64,000 bases of DNA from NCBI GenBank assembly GCA_018715065.1, contig DVMJ01000051.1, positions 1 through 64,000 on the forward strand, given 5' to 3'. Below the pieces are notes generated by a model. That model was not told the DNA's origin. It saw only the letters and a program-made list of their open reading frames with translations, and made no database searches. This document shows, one piece after another, positions 50,326 through 58,660 of this stretch (positions are counted from its first letter, which is position 1; every line of letters begins with the position of its first letter). Origin of the DNA: Fimiplasma intestinipullorum. GTDB lineage: Bacteria; Bacillota_I; Bacilli_A; Erysipelotrichales; Coprobacillaceae. The position numbers and the translations under genes are program-made.

Positions 50326-52111
50326 TGGAAAGGTCCTGGCAGATCGTTATGTGATCAAAGAAATTATTGGTCAGGGTGGGATGGCGGATGTTTATTTAGC
50401 CCGCGATACCATTTTGGATAGAAATGTCGCCGTCAAGATCTTACGCAGCCATCTGGCACAGGATGATACCTATGTCCAGCGTTTCAGACGGGAAGCCAGT
50501 GCTGCGGCAACGCTCTCACATCGCAATATTATTGAAATCTATGATGTGGGTGAGGAAGATGGTCAGTATTATATTGTTATGGAATATGTATCCGGCATGA
50601 CGCTCAAAGAACTGATCTATAAACGCGGTGCGCTTCACCTGCAGGAAGCGGTCGATGTGATGCTGCAGCTGACCAGTGGTGTTGAAGAAGCCCACGCTCA
50701 CGGGGTGATTCATCGTGACCTCAAACCACAAAATATCTTAGTCACAGATAGTGGTATCTTAAAGATCGGCGACTTTGGAATTGCTACGGTTCAATCCTTC
50801 AGTCAGGTGACGGAATCACAAACAATCATGGGATCTCTTCATTATCTGGCGCCTGAGATCATTCGAGGCGAGAAAGCAACTCGGCAAAGTGATATCTATG
50901 CTTTAGGCATCATCTTTTATGAACTTTTACGCGGCCAGGTGCCTTTTAATGCGGATACGGCCGTAAATATTGCAATCAAGCATATGCGTGAAGATATTCC
51001 ATCCATCCGTGAGTTTAATCCAACCATTCCACAATCCATTGAGAATATTATTATTCGTGCGACTGCGAAGAATCCAGAAGATCGCTATCAGGACGTTGCG
51101 GATTTTCATTATGCGCTCAGTCAGGCCCTCAAATTTCCGGATGAGGATAAGCTTGTGCTGGAAGTGCCGGACCTTTCTGAGCCAACTTTGATCTACAGTG
51201 AACCTGCGAAGGCAAAAAACAATGAAGAGCCTAAGAAGATCTCTAAAAAGGAAAAAGCAGAACGTGCACGTAAACAGAAACGCAAGAAATATCAATATAT
51301 TGCGATCGGCGTGGCAAGCGTTTTGGTCGTGATTGCCAGTTTCTTTGCATTTAATGCAATCTTTCGACCAAACCATGTCATCATGCCCGATATTACAGGC
51401 ATGAGCCTTGCCGATGCTAAGCTTTTATTAGCCGACTATGATCTGGTGCTTGATGAGACCATCGTTTCAAAAGAAACATCGGATATTTACGCGGCGGGTC
51501 AGATCATTCAGTCGAACCCGGTCAAGGATGAAGAAGTCACGAAAGGGACACGCGTTTCGGTTACCGTTTCTCAGGGAAAATCGATTGTGATCGATAATTA
51601 TGTTGGCATGCGTTACAGCGACGCGAAGACATTACTGGAAAACATGGGAATCGAGGTCAAAGAGGAGTATCTTGAAAGTGAAGAATACAGTAAAGGGACA
51701 GTCATGCGTCAGTCCTTAGAAGAAGGATTTACTTTCGATCCAGAAAGCACGGGCAAATCCATTACGCTCTATGTCTCAGAGGGTTATTCAGTGACGGTTG
51801 ACAGTGTTGTTGGGATGAATATCAATACTGCGGCAGCCCTTCTAAGAGGTAAAGGCATTAATGTCAAAACAGAAGTACTGGATCCGCCAACGAGTCCCGA
51901 AGAAATTGCGAAAATGCAGGTCAATGTTGTGATCAGACAGACCCATGAAAATGAGACACTGACTTCTTCTAATGTTGAGGTGACCTTATACTACTATGAT
52001 CATATGGTCAATTTACCTGATCCCGATCCAGCGCCATCGGATGATCAAAATGATCAGACAGACGATGAAGATTCATCCAGCGAAGGATCTTCAACGCAGA
52101 CGACCGGATAG
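50318..52111 (+). CDS. prkC: PASTA Ser/Thr kinase
   Basis: A 597-residue membrane kinase that senses muropeptides or lipid II. The cytoplasmic kinase domain (1-275) has GQGGMADVYLA, catalytic K40, HRDLKPQN, DFG and GSLHYLAPEI. A Lys-rich juxtamembrane segment, then a membrane helix near residues 328-350 and three PASTA domains (about 355-570) end in an acidic Ser/Thr-rich tail. Such kinases control division, wall turnover and, in Bacillus, spore germination. ATG 50318 has AAAGGAGG. Three PASTA units is usual. Confidence 0.96.
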   Translation: MPNGKVLADRYVIKEIIGQGGMADVYLARDTILDRNVAVKILRSHLAQDDTYVQRFRREASAAATLSHRNIIEIYDVGEEDGQYYIVMEYVSGMTLKELIYKRGALHLQEAVDVMLQLTSGVEEAHAHGVIHRDLKPQNILVTDSGILKIGDFGIATVQSFSQVTESQTIMGSLHYLAPEIIRGEKATRQSDIYALGIIFYELLRGQVPFNADTAVNIAIKHMREDIPSIREFNPTIPQSIENIIIRATAKNPEDRYQDVADFHYALSQALKFPDEDKLVLEVPDLSEPTLIYSEPAKAKNNEEPKKISKKEKAERARKQKRKKYQYIAIGVASVLVVIASFFAFNAIFRPNHVIMPDITGMSLADAKLLLADYDLVLDETIVSKETSDIYAAGQIIQSNPVKDEEVTKGTRVSVTVSQGKSIVIDNYVGMRYSDAKTLLENMGIEVKEEYLESEEYSKGTVMRQSLEEGFTFDPESTGKSITLYVSEGYSVTVDSVVGMNINTAAALLRGKGINVKTEVLDPPTSPEEIAKMQVNVVIRQTHENETLTSSNVEVTLYYYDHMVNLPDPDPAPSDDQNDQTDDEDSSSEGSSTQTTG

Positions 52112-52133
52112 GTGAATGAAAAGGAGCAACTAC

Positions 52134-53006
52134 ATGGATAAAGGACGTATTATTCGGTCCCTGTCAGGCTTCTATACGGTTGCCAGTCAGGAACAGACGG
52201 TTATATGTAAGGCCAGGGGACGTTTTCGTAAGGACGATCTGAAGCCCCTGGTAGGAGACTGGTGCCAGTTTATTGTGGATGCACAGGGCCAGGGCTATAT
52301 TATGGAAATAGAAAAAAGAAAAAATGTGCTGGTGCGTCCACCGGTAGCCAATATCGATCAGGCTTTGATCTTTGTTTCATGGCGCGATCCGGATTTTTCC
52401 AGCTTGCTGCTGGATCGGTTTTTAGCTGTCATTGAGAATAAAGGCATTGAGCCAGTGATCATGGTAACAAAGGTGGATCTGGCTGCCGATGCCCAAGAAA
52501 CTGAAAAGGTCCTGGCCCCTTATCGTCAGGCGGGCTATCGTTTATATGAACTGAGCAGTCAGGATGGCCGCGGGCTGGCCGATATGCAAGGTTTATTTCA
52601 AGATAAGGTGAGCGTGCTGACAGGGCAAAGCGGTGTGGGCAAATCCAGCCTGCTCAATGCCCTTGATCCGAAGCTGACATTGCAGATCGGAGAGATTTCT
52701 ACGGCGCTTGGACGCGGACGTCATACGACACGCCATGTTGAACTGTTTGGTCTGCTCGGCGGCTGGGTGGCTGATACACCGGGGTTTTCTTCCTTGATTT
52801 TGGACATGAGTGCACGTGAATTAGCCTGTAGTTATCACGATTTTGCTGAACTCTCGGCCTCTTGCAAGTATCGCGGCTGTCTGCATCAGCATGAACCATC
52901 CTGTGCAATTAAACAGGCTGTCAGTGATGGTAAGATCAGTCAGGAACGCTATGAGCATTATTTGATGTTTTTAAACGAAATACAGCAGCGAAAGGAGAAA
53001 TATTAA
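52134..53006 (+). CDS. rsgA: Ribosome small-subunit GTPase RsgA
   Basis: A 290-residue circularly permuted GTPase that assists 30S maturation. An N-terminal OB-fold precedes the permuted G motifs: TKVD (G4), SSQDG (G5 area), GQSGVGKSSLLNAL (G1) and DTPGF (G3). The C-terminal zinc site uses Cys and His of CKYRGCLHQHEPSC. Start ATG 52134 has AAAGGAG at 7 nt; the earlier ATG at 52116 does not. Overlaps rpe as TAATG. Confidence 0.95.
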   Translation: MDKGRIIRSLSGFYTVASQEQTVICKARGRFRKDDLKPLVGDWCQFIVDAQGQGYIMEIEKRKNVLVRPPVANIDQALIFVSWRDPDFSSLLLDRFLAVIENKGIEPVIMVTKVDLAADAQETEKVLAPYRQAGYRLYELSSQDGRGLADMQGLFQDKVSVLTGQSGVGKSSLLNALDPKLTLQIGEISTALGRGRHTTRHVELFGLLGGWVADTPGFSSLILDMSARELACSYHDFAELSASCKYRGCLHQHEPSCAIKQAVSDGKISQERYEHYLMFLNEIQQRKEKY

Positions 53007-53650
53007 TGATCATATCCCCATCCGTTTTATCCGCAGATTTCTTACATCTGCATCAGGAAGTGAAAAGTATTGAAGCGACGCAGGCGCAATGGCTGCATTA
53101 TGACGTAATGGATGGCCATTTTGTCCCTAATCTGTCTTTTGGGATGGATATTTTAAAAAGTTTGCGTCAGGCCACATCGCTTTTTTTGGATGTGCATCTG
53201 ATGATCAGTGAGCCGGCACGTTATCTGCAGGCTTTTCTGGATGCCGGCGCAGACCTCGTTACATTCCATTACGAAGCGGTAGCTGAAGATGAAATTGCGC
53301 ATCTTTGTGACATCATTCATCAGCATGGCAAAAAGGCAGGTCTGAGTATCAAGCCAGCTACACCGGTGGAGGTCGTCCTTCCTTATCTTGAAAAATTAGA
53401 TCTGGTGTTAGTTATGAGCGTGGAGCCAGGCTTTGGCGGTCAACGTTTTATGCCTTTGTCGTTGGATAAGATCAGAAGTTTGAAAGTGGCGATTCAACAG
53501 GGCGCCTATCAATGTCTTGTCGAAGTCGATGGTGGGATCAACGACCAGACGGCAATTGAAGCGAAAGAAAGTGGGGCGGATGTTCTTGTCGCTGGCAGCT
53601 ATGTTTTCCACGCATCTGATCGACAGGCAGCGGTGGCATCGTTATTATGA
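53006..53650 (+). CDS. rpe: Ribulose-phosphate 3-epimerase
   Basis: A 214-residue TIM-barrel epimerase of the pentose phosphate pathway interconverting ribulose-5-P and xylulose-5-P. SPSVLSADFLHL, HYDVMDGHFVPN, DVHLMISEP, MSVEPGFGGQRF and VDGGIN are all present, with metal-binding His/Asp residues intact. TAATG overlap with rsgA after AAAGGAG, then a 4-nt ATGA overlap with thiN. Confidence 0.97.
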   Translation: MIISPSVLSADFLHLHQEVKSIEATQAQWLHYDVMDGHFVPNLSFGMDILKSLRQATSLFLDVHLMISEPARYLQAFLDAGADLVTFHYEAVAEDEIAHLCDIIHQHGKKAGLSIKPATPVEVVLPYLEKLDLVLVMSVEPGFGGQRFMPLSLDKIRSLKVAIQQGAYQCLVEVDGGINDQTAIEAKESGADVLVAGSYVFHASDRQAAVASLL

Positions 53651-54246
53651 AGATAGGAATTTATGGTGCAGGTGAGCCTGGACCTATCGCTGATCGGAAT
53701 ATTCCGTTTATTGCGGTGGATGGCGGTTATCAGGCACTGATCGAACAGGGGATCCAGCCTGTCTATATGATCGGTGATTTTGATTCTTGGACAAGCAGAC
53801 CTGACTTACAGGCTGAAAAAGTTCAGGTCCTGCCTTCGCATAAGGATTATACGGACACGGAAATGGCCATTTTGGAAGCTATAAAGCGAGGCTATGATGA
53901 AATCGATCTCTATGGGGTAACGGGCGGTCGATTGGATCATTTTGTGACAATCATGCGTCTGCTTGTTCGTTATCAGGATTACCATCTGACGATCTATGAC
54001 CGTTTCAATAAGATTTACCTGCTCAAACCTGGCAGACATGAGATCCGTCGTCTGAATTATCAGTATGTCTCTTTTTTCAGTGTGGATCGGGCAATCATTT
54101 CACTTGAGAAGATGGCTTATCCATTGGACCATTATCTTTTAAAATATGAAGATGGACTTTGTGTCTCTAATGAGATTTTGGGTTCTAAGGGAATTCTCAT
54201 GACAGATGCACCGGTCTTTTGTATTCAATCCAATTCACGCCTATGA
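53647..54246 (+). CDS. thiN: Thiamine pyrophosphokinase
   Basis: A 199-residue kinase making thiamine diphosphate from thiamine and ATP. Signature segments VDGGYQALIEQGIQPVYMIGDFDSW, TDTEMAILEA and GVTGGRLDHFV are clear. It is the usual terminal gene of this cluster. The stop overlaps the start of a small ParB-like gene, and both stops fall on a single coupled junction. Confidence 0.94.
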   Translation: MKIGIYGAGEPGPIADRNIPFIAVDGGYQALIEQGIQPVYMIGDFDSWTSRPDLQAEKVQVLPSHKDYTDTEMAILEAIKRGYDEIDLYGVTGGRLDHFVTIMRLLVRYQDYHLTIYDRFNKIYLLKPGRHEIRRLNYQYVSFFSVDRAIISLEKMAYPLDHYLLKYEDGLCVSNEILGSKGILMTDAPVFCIQSNSRL

Positions 54247-54530
54247 GAATCATTCATGTTCCGCTTGAGAAGATTCAATTTGACTGGCGTGAACCACGTC
54301 CCAGTTTGAAAGCGAGCGTGTTGCGCGTAGGCGTTTCTTTTCCTATACGTGTCAAGCAGATCGACGAAGATCACTTTGTCTGTATAGATGGTCATCAGCG
54401 TCTGACGATTCTAGCCATGCTGGCTAAAGAGATACCTGAGCATCGCTTTCTTGAGCGCTTCCCGGTCGTTGTAGTGAATACAGATCTCGTTCGCAGCAAC
54501 GATTGCTCGCGCGCAAGAAATATGCATTAA
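54243..54530 (+). CDS. Small ParB-N-like protein, unknown function
   Basis: A 95-residue protein with the pattern of the ParB N-terminal/sulfiredoxin fold: IIHVPLEKIQFDWREPRPSLKASVLRVGVSFPIRVKQIDEDHFVCIDGHQRLTILAML. The turn IDGHQRL replaces the GERR box of ParB. It lacks the HTH and dimerisation domains of ParB, so it is not a chromosome-partition protein by layout. Start ATG 54243 overlaps the thiN stop by ATGA and has no ribosome site of its own, suggesting translational coupling. It could be a stand-alone domain or a truncated gene. Moderate confidence that it is real. Confidence 0.65.
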   Translation: MRIIHVPLEKIQFDWREPRPSLKASVLRVGVSFPIRVKQIDEDHFVCIDGHQRLTILAMLAKEIPEHRFLERFPVVVVNTDLVRSNDCSRARNMH

Positions 54531-54544
54531 ATGGTCCAAAGATA

Positions 54545-54573
54545 TTGACAAAATATATATTTTTTTCTATACT
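54545..54573 (+). promoter_or_regulatory. Strong SigA-type promoter before the XRE gene
   Basis: TTGACA (54545-54550), 17-nt A/T spacer, TATACT (54568-54573). The spacer is almost pure A/T. The leader to the XRE start is about 105 nt. Confidence 0.75.
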
Positions 54574-54686
54574 ATTTGAGTAAATTTTATGGGCAACTTA
54601 TGGAAAAGTAAGGACGCATGGCTGACTTGATTGGTTGGGTTTCTTTATGCTCTTTTACTTTTCATAAGCATCCAGTAAGGAGTGTG

Positions 54687-54902
54687 ATGTTTGTGAAAAA
54701 CAAAAGAATGAAGATTGCGCGTATTGAACACGATTATTCTCAAAGTGACCTGGCAAGTATTGTTGGCGTAACTCGTCAGACAATCGGTATGATTGAATCA
54801 GGGAATTATAATCCTTCTTTGAAGTTATGTGTTGAAATTTGTAAAGCGTTAAATCTTACATTGAATGACCTGTTTTGGGAAGAAAATGTAACGAATGCAT
54901 AA
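54687..54902 (+). CDS. XRE-family helix-turn-helix regulator
   Basis: A 71-residue one-domain regulator. The HTH SQSDLASIVGVTRQTIGMIESGNYNPSLKLCVEICKALN is complete, and the C-terminus ends with NDLFWEEN, as in YozG/small XRE repressors. Start ATG 54687 follows AAGGAG; GTG 54693 is an alternative. A stop-codon-adjacent terminator follows. It has no adjacent toxin, so it may regulate itself or the ABC-F gene downstream. Confidence 0.88.
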   Translation: MFVKNKRMKIARIEHDYSQSDLASIVGVTRQTIGMIESGNYNPSLKLCVEICKALNLTLNDLFWEENVTNA

Positions 54903-54927
54903 AATACGAGTTTTCTCGTATTTTTTT
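54902..54927 (+). terminator. Terminator after the XRE gene
   Basis: Stem AAATACGAG (54902-54910) with CTCGTATTT (54915-54923), TTTT loop, T run. Confidence 0.85.
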
Positions 54928-55036
54928 CAGATAAGCCCGCACATCCTCGATAAGGGAATAGATGGGCTTTTTAAGTTTTGTGAAGTCCCGTGAAAAAATG
55001 CACGCTTTAGGGGTCAATATTTTATCATCTGAGAAT

Positions 55037-55055
55037 GGACTGATATCATCAGTCC
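55037..55055 (+). repeat. Perfect inverted repeat in the leader of the ABC-F gene
   Basis: GGACTGAT (55037-55044) and ATCAGTCC (55048-55055) are perfect 8-bp arms around ATC, 18 nt before the AAAGGAG ribosome site. It can be an operator for the upstream XRE protein or an RNA hairpin. An upstream weaker hairpin around AAGCCC (54934-54939)/GGGCTT (54963-54968) precedes a T run. Confidence 0.6.
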
Positions 55056-55086
55056 GGCATCTCGTCAATCGGAAAGGAGAATGTCA

Positions 55087-56832
55087 ATGCTTTTGCAGGC
55101 AAGCGAACTCACAGTGAAATATGGTGAGCGGATCATACTCGATCATGAAAAGCTTTTTATTGAACCTAAACAGAAGATAGGGGTGGTCGGTTTAAACGGA
55201 AATGGCAAGAGTACTTTATTGAAGATCATCGCTTCTTTGGATCATGCTTCTGGCCAATTTGCTGTCAAACCGGGACTGACCATCGCTTATCTGGAACAGA
55301 CCTGGCATTTTCAACCTGGGCAGCGGGTACGGGAAGCCATGCTGGAGCGTTGTCCGAGTGCCGATCTTTACCAGATGCAAAGCATCCTGACGCGCTTAAA
55401 AGTCCCTGATCTAGAGGCGATTGCCTGTGAATTATCGGGTGGACAGCAGCGACGGGTTGCACTGGCGGGAGCTTTAATCAATAAGGTTGATTTGTTGATT
55501 TTGGATGAGCCGACCAACCACCTTGATATTGAGATGGTAGAATGGCTGGAAAAATATTTGATCCATTATCCGGGCGCTATTCTGATGTCAACGCATGATC
55601 GTTATTTTCTTGAACATGTGACAAAGACCATTGTTGAAGTCAGTGATGGTCATCTCTATATGAGTCAGGGCGGGTATCAGGGATATCTGGATTATCGCAT
55701 GACAAGGCTGGAACAGGCGCAGGCGGCCAAACGCAAGAGAGAAAGCTTTCTGCGGCGAGAAAAGCTTTGGGTTGAGGCGGGTGTTGAAGCCCGTCGAACG
55801 AAGAGCCGTGACCGACTGGAACGTTATGAGAAGCTCAAGGCAATGGATGATCTGAAGCCTAGTGGCAGCATGGAGATCCAGACGGGTATGCAGCGCTTAG
55901 GGAAAAAAGCCATCGTACTGGAGCAGGTTTCGCGTAAAATAGGTTCTAGAGTGCTGTTTGAACCATTCAGCTATCGGATCTCTCCGTTTGAGCGGATCGG
56001 TATTATTGGTGAAAATGGTTGCGGGAAATCCACGTTATTAAATATTCTCTGTCAGCGCGATCCATCTTATGAAGGTACCATTGACTGGGGTGAAACAGTC
56101 GTCATTGGTTATTTTGATCAGCTGAGTAGGGGGTTAGATCCCAAAATGCGTGCCTATGATTTTATCGCTCAAAAGAAAGGTGAGATCCATACGCGTCAGG
56201 GAATCATCACAGCCAAAAAGATGATGGAAGATTTCCTGTTTGATGAACATACCCTTTATTTACCAATCGAACGGCTTTCCGGTGGTCAGCAAAGACGACT
56301 CTATCTGCTTTCGGTATTGATGGATGAACCCAATATTCTTGTTCTTGATGAGCCAACCAACGATCTGGATATTGATACACTGACCGTACTTGAAAACTAT
56401 CTCGATGATTTTGAGGGGATTGTGATCACAGTCAGTCACGACCGTTACTTTCTTGATAAAGTCGTGGATCGCATCTGGGCTTTTGAAGATGCGCATATTC
56501 AGGTTTATAATGGTGGTTATAGTGATTATGCCAGTGTCCAAAAAGAAAATGCAGACAAACAAAAAGTCGCTAAAAATAAGCTGAGCCGTCCGCGTCAAAC
56601 ACGTAAGCTAAGCTATTTAGAGATGCGTGAGCTGGAGCGTTTAGAAGGGGAAATTGGCGAACTGGAAGAAAAGAAGCGTCAGATTGATGCTGCGTTTGAT
56701 GGTGTGACGGATTTTGTGAAGATCAGTGCCCTGACACAAGAACAAAATACGCTGGAAGCTTTGCTGGAAGAAAAAGAATTACGCTATCTGGAATTAATGG
56801 AAAAATTGGAAACATTGAATCACTCAGCGTGA
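55087..56832 (+). CDS. ABC-F ATPase (Uup/YfmR-type)
   Basis: A 581-residue soluble protein with two ABC ATPase domains and no membrane segment. The first has GLNGNGKS (35-42), LSGGQQRRVALA and DEPTNHLD. The second has GENGCGKS, LSGGQQRRLYLL and DEPTNDLD. A linker between them (residues about 205-265) is rich in Arg/Lys, and a C-terminal coiled coil (about 505-581) fits Uup/YfmR. Such proteins bind the ribosomal E site and ease stalling (Uup/YfmR helps at polyproline); some ABC-F members confer antibiotic protection. ATG 55087 is 7 nt from the ribosome site; ATG 55081 is too close. Confidence 0.92.
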   Translation: MLLQASELTVKYGERIILDHEKLFIEPKQKIGVVGLNGNGKSTLLKIIASLDHASGQFAVKPGLTIAYLEQTWHFQPGQRVREAMLERCPSADLYQMQSILTRLKVPDLEAIACELSGGQQRRVALAGALINKVDLLILDEPTNHLDIEMVEWLEKYLIHYPGAILMSTHDRYFLEHVTKTIVEVSDGHLYMSQGGYQGYLDYRMTRLEQAQAAKRKRESFLRREKLWVEAGVEARRTKSRDRLERYEKLKAMDDLKPSGSMEIQTGMQRLGKKAIVLEQVSRKIGSRVLFEPFSYRISPFERIGIIGENGCGKSTLLNILCQRDPSYEGTIDWGETVVIGYFDQLSRGLDPKMRAYDFIAQKKGEIHTRQGIITAKKMMEDFLFDEHTLYLPIERLSGGQQRRLYLLSVLMDEPNILVLDEPTNDLDIDTLTVLENYLDDFEGIVITVSHDRYFLDKVVDRIWAFEDAHIQVYNGGYSDYASVQKENADKQKVAKNKLSRPRQTRKLSYLEMRELERLEGEIGELEEKKRQIDAAFDGVTDFVKISALTQEQNTLEALLEEKELRYLELMEKLETLNHSA

Positions 56833-56842
56833 TTCTTTTTTT
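56817..56842 (+). terminator. Terminator after the ABC-F gene
   Basis: Stem GAATCAC (56817-56823) with GTGATTC (56829-56835), 5-nt loop, T run. It overlaps the stop codon. Confidence 0.8.
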
Positions 56843-56871
56843 GTATAAAATGACAGGAACGGTAAAAAATA
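56842..56871 (+). promoter_or_regulatory. Candidate SigG promoter of the spoVA operon
   Basis: TGTATA (56842-56847) matches the SigG -35 and an A-rich -10 (AAAAATA, 56865-56871) lies 17 nt on. The -10 match is only partial (4 of 7). Confidence 0.3.
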
Positions 56872-56890
56872 CAGATGAGGTGAATGTATC

Positions 56891-57331
56891 ATGGATAAAC
56901 AAGCATATCGAGATCTGGTTAAACAGCAGCAGCCCAAAGTCCCTTATCTGAAAAATGCTATCACAGCTTTTTTGGTCGGAGGGTTGATTGGTGCACTGGG
57001 TCAGGCATTGGTGACGCTCTATATGAATTGGTTTGGTTTGAATGAACAGCAGGCAGGAACACCGATGATCGTGACACTGATTGCTGTGGCCTGTCTGTTG
57101 ACTGGACTAGGTGTCTTTGACAAATTGGCCGGACACGCCGGAGCTGGAACTTTCATTCCCATCACCGGTTTTGCGAACTCAATGACTTCAGCAGCCTTAG
57201 AAAGCCGGGCAGAGGGGCTGGTGAGTGGGGTAGGCTCACATATGTTTTCTTTAGGCGGTACGGTCATTACCTTTGGAATTGTAGCCAGTTTCGTGATTGG
57301 AGTGATTCGTTATGTCTTCTTTGGCGGGTAA
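56891..57331 (+). CDS. spoVAC: Stage V sporulation protein AC
   Basis: A 146-residue membrane protein of the forespore inner membrane. It helps move dipicolinic acid in sporulation and has been described as a mechanosensitive channel. It has a short N-terminal cytoplasmic segment followed by about four helices (NAITAFLVGGLIGALGQAL; GTPMIVTLIAVACLLTGLGVF; AGTFIPITGFANSMTSAALE; TFGIVASFVIGVIRYVFF). ATG 56891 follows GAGGTGA. spoVAD overlaps it by 20 nt. Confidence 0.95.
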   Translation: MDKQAYRDLVKQQQPKVPYLKNAITAFLVGGLIGALGQALVTLYMNWFGLNEQQAGTPMIVTLIAVACLLTGLGVFDKLAGHAGAGTFIPITGFANSMTSAALESRAEGLVSGVGSHMFSLGGTVITFGIVASFVIGVIRYVFFGG

Positions 57332-58313
57332 GACAATCCTTTTTGAATCGGTCTATCTCAGTCATTTTGCCAGTGTAGCCGGTCCAATTGAAAATCAGGG
57401 ACCACTTCATGAAGGGTTTGATTGGACCTATGATGATCTTTATGCAGGCGAAAAAACCTTCGAGAAGGCAGAACGGGCAATGCAAAGCCAGGCACAGGAT
57501 CTATGTCTTAAGAAAGCAAAATTGCTTAAGGATGATCTTTTTTGTGTGATTGGTGGCGATTTAGAAAATCAGCTGGTCGCTTCCTCCTTCAGTGCCCGGC
57601 ATTTAGAATGTCCTTTTATTGGTGTTTACGCAGCTTGTGCGACCTCAGCATTAGGACTTGGCTTAGCAGGTCTGGTGGTCGAAGCGGTAGAACAGCCCGT
57701 GATGGTCAGCATCTCCAGTCATAACGCTACGGCCGAAAGACAATATCGCTATCCAGTTGAATATGGTATTCAAAAAAAGCCAACCTGTACGTACACAGCG
57801 ACCGGTGCAGCCAGTTTTCTGCTCTCTCATCAGAAGGCGTCCATTCGTCTAGTTGGCTGTACCCTTGGTCGGATCATCGATTACGGCTTGAAAGATGCAA
57901 ACGACATGGGATCAGCGATGGCCCCGGCTGCCTATGATACCATCAAGCGTCATCTCGCAAGTCGTCAACAGACTTGTCAGGATTATGATCTCATTGTCAC
58001 AGGTGATCTGTCTGGCTTTGGAGCAAAAATGCTGAAGAGCCTCTTTCAAGCGGACGACATCGATCTAAGTCCATATCAGGATTGTGGTCTGATGCTTTAT
58101 GATGTGGCGCATCAAAAAGTGTATCAGGGCGGAAGCGGCGCTGCCTGCAGTGCGCTCGTGCTGGCAAGTCATCTGCTTCCTCAGCTTTTATCTGGTCAGA
58201 TCAAGCACTTGCTTTATGTTCCGACGGGCGCCTTGCTTTCTAAAACGAGCACTGCCCAGAAAGAAACCATTCCCTGTATTGCCCACGCGATTGAATGGGA
58301 GGTCTGTCAATGA
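57312..58313 (+). CDS. spoVAD: Stage V sporulation protein AD
   Basis: A 333-residue SpoVAD with a thiolase-like fold that binds dipicolinic acid at the forespore. Conserved pieces are GKTILFESVYLSHFASVAGPIE, AQDLCLKKAKLLKDDLFCVIGGDLENQ, ACATSALGLGLAG, TATGAASFLLSH and GDLSGFGAKML. Length is normal. ATGA overlap with spoVAE. Confidence 0.96.
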   Translation: MSSLAGKTILFESVYLSHFASVAGPIENQGPLHEGFDWTYDDLYAGEKTFEKAERAMQSQAQDLCLKKAKLLKDDLFCVIGGDLENQLVASSFSARHLECPFIGVYAACATSALGLGLAGLVVEAVEQPVMVSISSHNATAERQYRYPVEYGIQKKPTCTYTATGAASFLLSHQKASIRLVGCTLGRIIDYGLKDANDMGSAMAPAAYDTIKRHLASRQQTCQDYDLIVTGDLSGFGAKMLKSLFQADDIDLSPYQDCGLMLYDVAHQKVYQGGSGAACSALVLASHLLPQLLSGQIKHLLYVPTGALLSKTSTAQKETIPCIAHAIEWEVCQ

Positions 58314-58660
58314 ATTATCTGTTAGCTTTCTGCTTTTGTGGCTTTGTCTGTCTTTTGGGGCAGATCATTTATGATCGAACTAAGCTGACCCCAGGACATA
58401 TTACGAGTTTATTTGTCTGTCTGGGCGCATGTTTAGATTTATTTGGCTGGTATGATTGGTGTATCGAGGTCTTCCATGCCGGAGCTCTGTTGCCGATCAC
58501 GAGTTTTGGACATTCTCTGATGCATGGCGCAATGGCAATGAGTGAGGAATATGGTTTATTGGGAATTGCAATGGGAATGTTTGATCTGACGGCTGCCGGA
58601 ATTACCAGTGCCATTCTGTTTGCATTTCTCACTTCTTTAGTTTTTAAGCCTAAGTCATGA
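58310..58660 (+). CDS. spoVAE: Stage V sporulation protein AE
   Basis: A 116-residue membrane protein of SpoVAE (AEB) type, about three or four helices, with GHITSLFVCLGACLDLFGWYD and ALLPITSFGHSLMHGAMA. It closes the AC-AD-AE trio found in clostridia. ATG 58310 follows GGGAGGTC; ATGA overlap on both sides. Confidence 0.95.
   Translation: MNYLLAFCFCGFVCLLGQIIYDRTKLTPGHITSLFVCLGACLDLFGWYDWCIEVFHAGALLPITSFGHSLMHGAMAMSEEYGLLGIAMGMFDLTAAGITSAILFAFLTSLVFKPKS

Noticed and set aside
54243..54530. Chromosome-partition ParB
   Set aside because: Only the N-terminal fold is present, without HTH, dimerisation domain or a parA neighbour.
54856..55068. Minus-strand frame of about 70 codons between the XRE and ABC-F genes
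   Set aside because: It crosses a terminator and the end of the XRE gene, has no ribosome site, and shows no domain; I read it as chance.
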